Assembly (NCBI RefSeq): GCF_947507565.1
Contig: NC_089194.1
Location: 1,550,001-1,614,000, forward strand
Source: Oscarella lobularis
Lineage: Eukaryota > Porifera > Homoscleromorpha > Homosclerophorida > Oscarellidae
Length of the DNA stretch: 64,000 nt
Reading direction: 5' to 3'
How positions within the stretch are numbered: position 1 is the stretch's first letter; each line of letters starts with the position of its first letter. The translations under genes and the position numbers were made by a program. Below the pieces are notes generated by a model, which was not told the DNA's origin, searched no databases, and worked only from the letters and a program-made list of their open reading frames with translations. This document shows positions 23,703-34,000 of the stretch, piece after piece.

Positions 23703-26154
23703 ATGCAATCAGGCGTCGTCAGTTTGCAATTAGACGACGATTTGTTCGAAATGATCAAGGCCAAGGGAATCAAGGAAGAAAGCGAGCCGATCGACTCGTC
23801 GGAGCCATTCTCCAAGCAAGACATCGAGATGCTTCAGCAAAGGTACTCGGAGAAAGTGCAAACTTCTTTCGTCAACGCGTTACCCTCGCGGGGGCCCCAC
23901 GTCCCAATTGCCACCCCAAGTCCCCCGAATCCCATCTTGAAAGCGTGATTTTCGTCACGAGACTTCTCTCGGGAACGGGGAAAAAAAAGACCGTTGTTAG
24001 ATCCTAGTGCGAATGATGCAAGAACCGGAAACTGTGTCCAGAAACCGTTCTCTTCCATAACGTCGTCCTCTCTTTGGGGGGCCCCCCCTTATTTAGCGCA
24101 TCTCTGCCTCACATCGCCCAGCTTCACCTAACCCCCGTACGTCGCGAGGAGGGCCGACCCAACACGTCGACGATGTCTCGTACGAATCTCAAGCTTCGCT
24201 TGCAGAAAGAGCAAGCGGAGTTGGAGAATCGTCGAAAGGAGCAGGATAGACCTCAAGGGAGCGGGGGTGGGGACGGTGCTGGAGGTTCGTCGTCGTCGAT
24301 TCAAGCGATTCTACTTTCATCTACGGCGGGTCAAGGGGTCAAAAAGCCTCAGGCGGCGACAGTTGTTGGCGTGCCTGTTTCAGTCTTTCAGGTGAGCGCT
24401 TCAGCGAAATGTAGTCTCTCTTTTATCTAGATTAGTCAGAAGTTTATACATTGTTTTCTACTCAAAAAAAGATCAGTACTTCTTTATCAATGTAGCCTTG
24501 TACTACTACTATATATCTTTTTCTTATCTATGTATTCCTTCTGCTACTAGTTATCACGATTTTGTCTTTTTCTTTCTTTCTAGGTTCAAACGAAATTGCA
24601 GCATCCCACTCCGTACTACGTAAAGCAACAGCAGCAACGAAATCTTCAGGAGTATCTCGCTTCAAAGCCAAGCATTGAATTACCAGCTTCAGCAGCCATG
24701 CCTCCACATGAATCAGACGCAGAATCTGCGTCCACTACTCCCCTATCTTCCATGACCGATCTTCATCAAGCAATGTCGCGTGCTGAAGGAGGAAACGAAG
24801 CTGAAGTAGAGAGTCTATTAGACGGATTGCTCAGGTATCTAAATAATTAGAATCCAAATTGATTTTTTGACTACTCTGAAATTTTTAGTATGGAAACGGA
24901 GAAGGGATTGGCTTCTGTGGTGTCTACATCTGCTTCTGTAATGCTTTAGTCTATATTTTTTCAAATACTTATGTATTTTTTAGACTTTTGCTCAGACTGC
25001 TTCAATAATGACTTCGTCTCAAACTAATCCCTTCGAAGTTTTCTCGTTTCCTAAGCATAATGCTGTACGCTGAAATTCTTTATTTTTCAAATTATTGTTA
25101 TGTCGTTTTTTTTTCAGTCTGGTGGCTCGCCTCCTCTGACTGCTTCTTCCTCGTCCACGTTCTTTGCTGACGATGCGCTGGGCGGTGGTGGCCAGCAAAC
25201 GGATCTAAGAACACGCTCAATAAAAGAAAGGCAGAAGAAGGACAATCACAATCTGAGTAGAGAATGCCTCGGAATTGATTTGTCCATGATGGGAGAGATT
25301 GTTCTTTTAGTTGAACGGAGAAGACGGTTCAATATTAACGATAGAATTAAGGAATTGGGCGAACTGTTGCCGAAATCTGAAGGGTGAGGAACAGTTTATT
25401 TTGGGGAGACCTTTGCCTTGAGAGTTTTGTACAGGGACTTCAGATTAAACAAGGGAAACATTTTGAAAGCAACCGTTTCTTATGTGATGAGACTGCAGAG
25501 GGTTGAAACCGACGCGGGACTAGCAGAGCTGAAGCGAAAACATTTGGAAGAAACAAACAAAAGGCTACAGCTCAGAATCCAGGTACGAGAATAATAAATA
25601 GATATTTACTATTATTATTTATTCTGCTGCAGGAACTTGAAATGCAAGCGCGTCTCCACAATTTTCCCACGCAATCTTTGACTCCAGAAACGAAGGAGCT
25701 CGCTGATTTGGGCATTGAAAGGATAGCCGCAACGCTTGGCACAACCGTAGGCGCAATGCCCATCATCCAAGCAATCCCAAACGATCCCTCCATCGAAACG
25801 ACGTCGACGGCGGCGCCGCCTCTCTCAATCGACATCCCCAACCAAATCCCAGACGACATCGGCGACGACTGCACTCCCTTGGCAACGGATCCCGGCTTCC
25901 CTAATCTTCTCAACGACGTCATCATGACGGACGGCACGGACGGCGGCGGCGGACTAGTGAGTGCGATGTCCCACGCGAACTATGCGTCGGCGACTCACAG
26001 CGAGGTGAGTTCTTTGGCGAGTCTCGACGATCTGACCGCCGCCAATCAAGCGGCAACAGCCGGAGGAGGAGTATCGTCTATATTTCCTCCTCCTCCGGCT
26101 CACTTTGACGCAAACGCTGAATTGTTTTCTGACATGTTTTCTACTCATCACTAG
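23703..26154 (+). CDS. MITF: MITF/TFE-family bHLH-leucine zipper transcription factor
   Basis: Regulator of lysosome and pigment-cell programmes in vertebrates; single-copy relatives occur in invertebrates. The first exon has an acidic start ([19 protein letters not shown]) like MITF/TFE3. A later exon carries [20 protein letters not shown], matching the vertebrate SRxxLRxxLMREQ segment that binds Rag GTPases. Next comes [20 protein letters not shown], the conserved 'VQTHLENPT' region, then an acidic stretch ([10 protein letters not shown]). The DNA-binding part is [10 protein letters not shown] plus, after intron 25257-25310, [17 protein letters not shown]. Then come helix 2 ([18 protein letters not shown]) and the zipper ending [17 protein letters not shown]. 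It is likely to bind CACGTG/TCACATG E-boxes as a dimer. The tail is Gly/Ser-rich and ends at TAG 26152-26154. Introns hold GGGGCCCC at 23891 and 24078. Confidence 0.92.
25257..25310 (+). other. 54-bp stop-free in-frame intron inside the bHLH basic region
   Basis: Removing gtagag...ttttag restores the invariant NHNLIERRRRF. If retained, it adds 18 residues between NHNL and ERRRR with no stop and no frameshift. Confidence 0.8.
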
Positions 26155-26369
26155 TTTCTCTTGCCCTCCCCTTACTTTTCCCCCCCTCTGATTTGTTTTG
26201 CTAGCGTTAGCTGTGTCCACTGCGTTTTATTTTAGTTGTAAGAAAAACGAACGCACCGATCACGAGGGCACGCTTTTTAACGAGATTTTCATAAATTCCG
26301 GTTTTTTCTCTTCCTCTTCTTGCTGCTTTGAAGCCTAGACACGCGATATTAGAGATTCTCCCTTTACCC
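26155..26369. other. Convergent 3' gap MITF/TFE / SH3 gene
   Basis: 215 bp, the 3' ends of two convergent genes; no further feature seen. Confidence 0.5.
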
Positions 26370-27140
26370 CTATTCGTTTTCTATTACGTTCTCCAGTTTT
26401 TGGCTTTGCTTTCTTAGGTGCAGAGCCAGCTCGTTGTTTCCCAGATTCTTTTCCTCTCGTTGCTTTCCCGTTATCGTGCCAATTCGGCCCTCTGAGTCCG
26501 GTTTTCGCCGATCCATGACCTTTTGCAGCTCGGGAACGCCGAGCTGCTTTGCTCCCCCACTAACACGAAAAATAAGAGTTTAGCTTATACTAAACGCCCA
26601 TTCGTATATACCGTTTATGATTGAGTTGAAGTTCTTTGTGCAATTTCTTCGCGTCTTTCGACGACGAGACGGGGTGGGGAACCTTTTTCGGTTCGATCTG
26701 CACCACGTCGTCCTGATCGTTGAAAAGATTTGCACAAAAACGCTCAATTCAGTCAGATTCTTATAAGTTACGGGTGGCGCCGGCCCGAAAGGCTTCTGAG
26801 TAGGGGGAGGCGGCTCGTTTCGCTCCGCCGCAATACGATCAATTTCACTTTCGAGCCGCTTCGCTATCGCATCGCGACTCGGCTGATCGAGAGAGAGAAA
26901 AAACGCGTCCATTTACAACCCCGCTTCGTGTCGTTTCAACTCCCCCCCCGTCCCCGTTACCGTGAGATAAGAAGAGGGCACGTAACCGACTTCTTGAGTC
27001 CGAAGACTCTTGACGGCCCACCAGCGCTCGTCGGTCGCCTGCATCACGCGAAATTGATCCCCTTTCGAGAACGAGAGAACGTCTTCGCGTTCCTTTTCGT
27101 AGTCGTGAGCGGCCGTGTAGATATTGTCTACTGGATCCAT
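26370..27140 (-). CDS. Small SH3-domain adaptor
   Basis: The minus-strand ATG at 27140 is followed at once by an SH3 domain: YTAAHDYEKEREDVLSFSKG, then DERWWAVKS and GYVPSSYLT, which supply the ALYDY-like, WW and P-x-x-Y ligand residues. The next exons encode a Pro-rich stretch (EPPPPTQKPFGPAPP) and LHKELQLNHKR. After a 54-bp intron follows GVPELQKVMDRRK and a charged, probably helical tail ending ENVIENE, with TAG at 26370-26372. The ELxxNHKR...PELQKVMxRRK pattern resembles short actin- or scaffold-binding motifs in several cytoskeletal proteins, but I cannot name the family. At roughly 200 residues it has no catalytic domain, so it is probably an adaptor. It is transcribed head to head with ERC from a 107-bp gap. 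Confidence 0.75.
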
Positions 27141-27247
27141 CGCGAGACCTTAAAAAATGAGGGTGGAGCCCGCGAGGGTTAATTGGCCACGTGACGTTCG
27201 TTTTGGTTGGGAAGCGGTGTCGTCGCGTTGGTTTTCTTTCGATTCTG
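27141..27247. promoter_or_regulatory. 107-bp bidirectional promoter with CCAAT, E-box and CRE-like motifs
   Basis: The whole gap between two divergent start codons is 107 bp. It contains an inverted CCAAT box (ATTGG, 27182-27186), a palindromic E-box CACGTG (27188-27193) and an overlapping CRE-like TGACGT (27192-27197). CACGTG is the type of site bound by MITF/TFE and USF factors. Promoter function is inferred from position. Confidence 0.65.
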
Positions 27248-30200
27248 ATGGACGATTTTGCCTTTCCAATGGCTGAATCGCCGCAGCGTTCGCTCACTTC
27301 GCCGGCGTCCGACTCGAATTCCCTCAAAGATCGACTTTTTGATATTCAAGACCTTCAAGCTAAGGTTTTGGAGTATCAGAGAGACAACGTCTTATTGAAA
27401 AGGGAAATCGAGCTCAAAGAGGCGAAGCTTCTATCGTGCATGAGAAGCATCGATTTGTTTTGGAGTCCCGAGCTGAAAAAGGAGAGAAAAAAGCGGCAGG
27501 AGGAAGAAGAAAAAGTCAACAAGATGATGGCTGATTTCGAGAGACTAAAGAAGAGCAAAGACGTAAGATATATTTGGGAGGTGGAGCTAGAAGGGCGTGT
27601 CCGTACTGTGGGAGTTATAATAACGAGTCAAATCTATCAATTTTGATTTTGGATGGGCTCTCCTGAGGGTTTTCTCCTCTAATAAAGAATGATACGGGAA
27701 ATGTTTTCTCCTAGGATTCGTCGGATTCACCGATTCAATTTCTGTCGGCGCGTCTCCACGGCGACGTGCTCTCCAACAAAGGCGGGTCCCAATCACCGAG
27801 AAAGGAAAACGTGCGAAAAACCGTCGAAGAAATGGAATTGCGATTCGAAAAGCAAAAGGCGACGCTGGCGCAACGCGAAGAAACGATCAAGAAACTACTC
27901 GAAAGACTTCAAAAGAAAACAGCCGAAATGAATGCCCTGCAAGAGGAAATGAATCATTCCCTGGAAGGAGAACTAAGCTACAAGTTAGAAGCAGCTCAAA
28001 CCGAGATAACGTCGTTGCACAATCAGAAAGCTCAGTGGGAATACAAGCTTCATAAATTAGAAAAGGTCCCAATAGTTGCTCAGTATCCCATAATAAAAAT
28101 AAAAATTATGTTGTGTGTAGCAAGGAAAAGAAACAGCCGAAAATTTTCGCCAGAAACAACTAGAACTCGAAGAAGCCCGACAACGCGCCTTGGAGTGCAG
28201 CAGTCACATAGCGAGTCTTCAAACAGCCGTCGAACAGAAAGACATTCAATTGAGCCAGCTAATGCAGCTTGTCTACGAACGAAACGCTCAATATAGCGAG
28301 GTGAGCGCCAGAGATCCGCATGTAGGGTACGTGTGAAAGGAAGTTGGCACGTTCACGCGCACTAGGTGAGAGAGAATCAGGAGACGATGGCCCAAGACAG
28401 AGACGAGGATCGACGACAAATAGAAGCCTTGCAAAGCCACGGAAAGTTCCTCCGAGCGAAGGTAGTGTCATTTAGGCATGGCTTCGCGTGTGGCATCGTC
28501 GCTCCCTCGCTAGATCGAGTCGCTCAAGAACGATTTGGCGTTGAAGGACGATCTCGTGCGTGGGATTGAGGGTAGGAGTCGCGAGGAAGCCGTTCTGCTG
28601 CAGGAAACGGTGACAGCGAAGACGAAGCAGTGCGAACGGCTTCAGAAAAATGTATGGGGGAGAGGAAGAGACTGGTACGAGGTGTTGATGGTGATTGGCA
28701 CTCTTTCAAAAATAGGTGAAGTCGATGACGGAGAAGTTGATGGCTAAAGACAGGACGATAGGAAATCTAGAGGCTGTCAATCACGATCTCGTGTCAAAGA
28801 AAGACGAATTGGCTTCTCAAGTGAAGGCTAACGAGAGACAGATGTCATCACTTCGCAGAAAGGTACTGTAGTCATGTGTCAATCAATCACGAACGTTGAT
28901 TGACAGATCGTCTAGATTACAGATTTAGAAGCGGACGTCAATGAAAAAGAGGAGATGCTTACTGTTACGAAGAACCGTCTCGTTCTTCTTCGCGGTTCTC
29001 AAAGCGAGGACTCCAGCGACGTCGTTCGGAGTCTCGAGGAGCAGCTCGAGGACCAGTCTCGTCACGTGAAGATGCTGCGAGAGCAAAGAGAAAGGGAGGA
29101 TCGAGAGCGAGAGGAAGAGCGCGATCTGTTCAAGCAGAACGCGACTCAATTAAAATTTCGAGTCAAGAAACTTAGCGACGCTTTAGAAGTTACGGAGACG
29201 AAGTTGACCGAGGCGGAAAAGCAGAGGGCTTCGCTAGCCGCAGAAAATATGCAAAGGAATTCTGAAATTTTTAGACTGAAAGAAACGTTGGATGAGACGA
29301 AAGCCGAGCTCGAAAAAATGCGAGAATCTTCACCGAGCTCCAAAGGGAGTGATCATAGAATTGCTGAACTTCAGAAGGAGATCAAATCAAAGTCTCTCCA
29401 AGTAGCAGAACTCGAAAGATCCGCGACTGATTTGAGCACGAAGTTGGTCGAACTGAAGCGAGCGCAGAAACTCGAGAGGCAAATGAACGCTCAACTACTG
29501 GGCGAAGTAAAACGACGAGAGGGGCAGGAAACGCATAGAGAGGATCGCATTAGTCAGCTAGAAGAATCCCTCAAAGAGAGCTTAGAATTGGCTATAAAAA
29601 GGGATAAAGAAATGGACGCAGATCGAGCAAAATTTCTTAGATCCGACAAGGAGTTTGCTGCTCTGAAGGAAACGTTCGACAAACGCGAACTTGAACGAGC
29701 TGAAACGGAAAGCCGATTGGCTAAAATGACGTCAGAATTACAAGATAGAGAAGCTCTTATCGTCTCCCTGAGAGCCGAAAGGCAACGGCAGATGGAAGAG
29801 GTCATGGAAATGAAGCAGAGCTCCCTTCTGGCTGAAATATCGGAAAGAGACGCCAATATCGCTCTACTGGAAACGTCGACGGCTCGAAAGAAGGAACACA
29901 AAGCGGCGATACAGGCACTGAAGACGGAGAAAGACAGACTTGTGTCGGAACTCAAAGACTGGGTAAATTTTTTCCCTTTCACTGATTTTATATGATTGTA
30001 TATATACATAGACTCGCAAGCAAATTCAACTGAAACAAAGTGCGGAAGAAGAGGGTGGAGAAAGTCGACTAACTCAAAAGCTATTGAATGCTACTCCAGA
30101 GCAAGTAAATAATTTTTTTTAAAATATTTTTTCCTCGATCCGCGATTTGTCTCCTCAAGGTCTTCCAGGCAATACGTAACATGGAAGAAAGAACGAAACG

Positions 30201-30513
30201 CCTTCGTACCTACATCGATCAATTGTTAGCAGCAGTGCTCGAGCAGAATCCGAATTTGTTAGAAGGAATGCCAAGACAGCAACAGAGTCAAGGAAAATCC
30301 ATAGAAAATCTCAGAGGCACTTCTCTGGAAGAGGTAAGCTATATAGCACGTTATAAGAGATACTGCGCAAAATACTTCTACTAGCTACTGTCTGATCTTC
30401 GCGATCGCGAGCGAGACAATTTCGACCTCCAAGGCTACGCGAATCTTCTCCTGCAGAGAATTATGGAAAACCAACCGTCTATATTAGAATCCGTTGGTGC
30501 AATGCAAACGTAG
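27248..30513 (+). CDS. ERC1: ERC/ELKS/CAST (Bruchpilot N-terminal type) active-zone and cortical scaffold
   Basis: A long coiled-coil protein in about a dozen exons, starting at ATG 27248 (MDDFAFPMAESPQRSL). Identity rests on the C-terminal third: ERQRQMEEVMEMKQSSLLAE, then ISERDANIALLETSTARKKE and LKTEKDRLVSELK (29775-29960), nearly motif for motif with vertebrate ERC1/ERC2. It is followed by RLRTYIDQLLAAVLEQNPNL (near 30205) and ERDNFDLQGYANLLLQRIME (near 30408), the ERC C-terminal region related to the Rab11-FIP Rab-binding fold. The last residues are SILESVGAMQT, with no PDZ-binding end like the IWA of vertebrate ERC2. In bilaterians ERC proteins organise release sites and, in non-neural cells, cortical microtubule capture and Rab6 vesicle docking. 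The latter is more likely if the animal lacks synapses. The stop is TAG 30511-30513. Confidence 0.9.
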
Positions 30514-31055
30514 GGAAACCAGAACCTTTAGAAGTGTCTGGGCGGGATCAAAGGAAAACCGCCTCCTGGACTAAAGGACGCTTATGCGTGTCGAAATAGC
30601 GCTATTTTTATTTCGTAATCGACAGCTCGATGTCAGCTGTCACGTCAAACCCGTCAAAAACGACGATGCGATGTCAGCGCTGAGGCTTGGACGTCGCGAC
30701 ACCATAGCCAACCGAGAAGAATGCAATTAATTCAAGGGAACGCGACGCCGTTGGCCTAAGCTGTAATCAAATTAGATTCTCCACTTCTCCTCCCCTCAAA
30801 CTCGTAGACGGTGGTGGGAAAGGTCTTCACGCGTTCTCTTTCCCCCCGACGCTGCCGATCAGAGCGAATCCCAGCGAGAGGGACGCCAAATAGCGGAATA
30901 AAGGAGCGAGATCCTAGGGAGGGCGGACATGAGGCGTCGAAGCGGATCTCGACAGACAGCTGGTACGTCCTTTTTCGTCCCATTCACCTCGACTCCCCTC
31001 TCGACACTCCCTCTTCCCGTACAATCCAGAATTAGTCCGAAGAAGACGACGACGA
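30514..31055. other. Intergenic gap ERC / dystroglycan
   Basis: 542 bp containing ERC 3' UTR and the dystroglycan promoter and 5' UTR. Small GATGTCAGC-type direct repeats occur near 30630-30680. Minus-strand Arg-rich frames there look like noise. Confidence 0.5.
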
Positions 31056-34000
31056 ATGCCGTACGACGGCAGCCATCTTTCTTTTCTTCTTCTCCTCGTC
31101 GTCGCCTCGTTTTGGAGCGTCGACGCCGTCCCGGGCGTTCCGTTCGACCCGAACGAACCTAGTTCGACGAACGACGGCGCGTTACAGCGTCGTCTCGCCT
31201 GGGACAAAGGTACCGTTCGCGTGCGACGCGGATTGGACGACGCGAAGGCGTGGAGCGGCAAGCCATTCGCTTACGCGATCGCCGACGACGCGTTCGACGG
31301 CTACGTCGATCGATTCAAGGTGAGGCGTCACGCGAATCGCCTAGAGCGAAGGGCCCCCGCGAATTTTTCCCTTTTCGTTTCGTTCCTTGTTATGACATCA
31401 AGAGTTCCGCCCTCGAGATAGGGAATCTGTACGAGTGTCGCCTTGTTTCTTCTATTGCGTCCGCGTCCGCGTGTTTTATGCAGAGGGAAAGCGATTTTCC
31501 TTTCGAAACGCCAAACGGCGCTTCGATGCGACGAATAAACCCGGGGAAAGGCACCCTCCTAATCAGATAACCTGCTAGTCTTTGATACATGTCAACGTGT
31601 CTACGACACAACGCTTATACACTTCCTAATAATTTATTATTGATGGTAGCACGAAGTAATCTTTTTTATTTTCTCAGGTGTTTTCTGTTGGCGGTGATCC
31701 TCTTCCGTCTTGGCTCGCCTTCGATTCGTCGAGCCAAACGTTCTACGGGGTACCGCAGAACGACGACGTTGGACTTCATTACATTGTCGTCGTTTCTGTG
31801 GGAATTTTTAATCAATCTGATGCGTCGAATTCCGCTATGGATATCTTCAGTATTGAGGTTTTTGAAACGAGTTTCACCATGCCCACGGAGTCGGCTCAGT
31901 GTCACTTAGCAACGGTGGAAATTGGCGGGAGACAGATGAGCGATTTGAACGGGCAAGCACGCTATTGGCTGGCTAATTTAGTATCCAACGCCTTTCAAGT
32001 CGACATGAAAGACATCAATGTCGGCGAGAGAAAATTTAATGACTGGAAGTACGTCGAAATTAATTTATCTGGGACGAAGTCCAAGGACTCGGCGGTCAAA
32101 GTGTGGTGGATAGACAGTTGCCACGGGCAACCAAGAACAATGACCGACTACAGACCTCTTCTAGAAAAACTATCCAATCAGGATGCCGGAATAACGTCGT
32201 TTGTTTTATCAATGGCATGGCCGGGACGATCTCGGCAATCTTTGTCTATGGAACAAGGAAGGGGACGCAGATTGAGAAGGGAAGCTATGATGACACCGTC
32301 TCCTAGTGGCACTGTTGGAGTGACTGGAAGTGTGACGAGGACTTTGATGATTTCGTCTTTACCCTTTCTCACTCCAACCGTCGTTCCGACGATTTTTACT
32401 GCTACTCCGTCTTCCGTCGTTACCATCGCTACGAGGACTCCGGATGTATCAAGTTCTGTCGTCCTGACATCAACGCTGTCTGTTGCGACTCCCATTTCGT
32501 CGATTTCGATTCAGTCGACTCCCGTTTTGACGTCATCGGTTGAGGCGACGTCAACGCAGAGAGTTTCGACTCCCGTTTCGTCGATTTCCATTCAGTCAAC
32601 TCCCGTTTTGACGTCCTCAGTTGAAGCGACGTCGACGCAGGAAGTCTCGACTCCCGTTTCGTCAATTTCAATTCAGTCGACTCTCGTTTTGACGTCGTCG
32701 GTTGGAGCGACGTCGACGCGGGGAATCTCGACTTCCGTTTTGTCGTCATCCGTTGAAGCGACGTCGACGCAGCAACCCACGCCGTCTATCACTTCGAGAA
32801 TTGCGCCGACGACGACGTCGGTTATAAGCTCAACGGAAGCGGAAGTCTTTACGTCGACTGTTTTGTCGAGCCCAGTTCTTACTTCCTCAACACTGATTGC
32901 AACGTCGAGTGTGGCAAGCAGTGCTACTAGCAGTGCAGTAACTAGCGTGGCCAGTAGTCTGACAAGCAGTGTTCCTACCAGCGTGGCAACCAGTGTGTCT
33001 ACAAGTGTTGTATCGTCCGTGGCGACCAGCGTACTAACCAGTGTGTCATCTAGTATTTCTGTCGGAGTGCCAACGACTGTGCCAACCATAACTATGGCTC
33101 CGACAAGTGTCCCTACGAGTGTGATATCCAGCTTTGCAACTAGCGTGGCGACAAGCAGTGTTCCTACCAGTGTCCCGTCTCTTGTGACGACGAGTGTTAT
33201 AACCAGTCTGTCAACTAGCGCTCCAACAAGTGTGTCGACGAGTTTGAGGGACGATGCAATACCCAGTTCTTCAACAAGGGTGCTAACTAGTTCAGTATCA
33301 AGCTTGGTATCTAGTACATCAATCAGTGTGGCGACTACAAGTGTTTCGAGAAGCGTGCCGAGTAGTTTTTCAACCAGCGTGGCGACTAGTTCAACGTTCA
33401 GCTTGGCAACAAGTGTGACGACTAGTGTCATAACCAGTGTGGAGACTTCAAGTGTTTCAACGAGCGTGCTAACTAGTTCTCCAACAAGTGTGCTAACGCT
33501 CATGGCAACCAGTGCGACGCCCAGTTTTTCAACTAGTGTCAGTTCAGTGTCAAGCTTGGCAACCAGTACAGCAAGCAGTGTGGGAACCAGCTCTATTTTT
33601 TCTTCACCCGCTGTATCGACGATATCTTCTATTGCTGCCAGCAGCAGTAGCAGACTATTTTCTTCTTCAACTCCAGTTGTGACGTCAGTTCAGCCTTCTT
33701 CTTCTTCTTCTTCTGCTTCTTCCGTTGCTACGACGACAACCTTGGCTATCAGTCTCGTCTCTTCGTTTGCTTCACAAGCAACTCCAACGTTGACGCCAGT
33801 ACTTACTCCCACGGTTTTATCGACAGTCTCCGTGTCGCCAATTCAAACGACGACTCTCTTCCCGTCTTCTACGCCCCCTGCACCAGAATCAAGTTCCGTC
33901 TCAACCCAGCTCACTTTGTCGAGCTCCGTGCTAACGACGTCAAGTGTTTTCCCTCCTGTATCAACATCGACAAGGAGCTCGTTTTCACTACAAACCTCGA

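Noticed and set aside
25100-25387. bHLH exon read without splicing as the true protein
   Set aside because: The inserted residues break the invariant basic region; removal at GT-AG restores it exactly. Kept only as an intron-retention finding.
26845-27327. 160-codon minus-strand Arg-rich frame over the SH3/ERC promoter
   Set aside because: Overlaps the SH3 exon in another frame and the ERC start; composition is noise-like.
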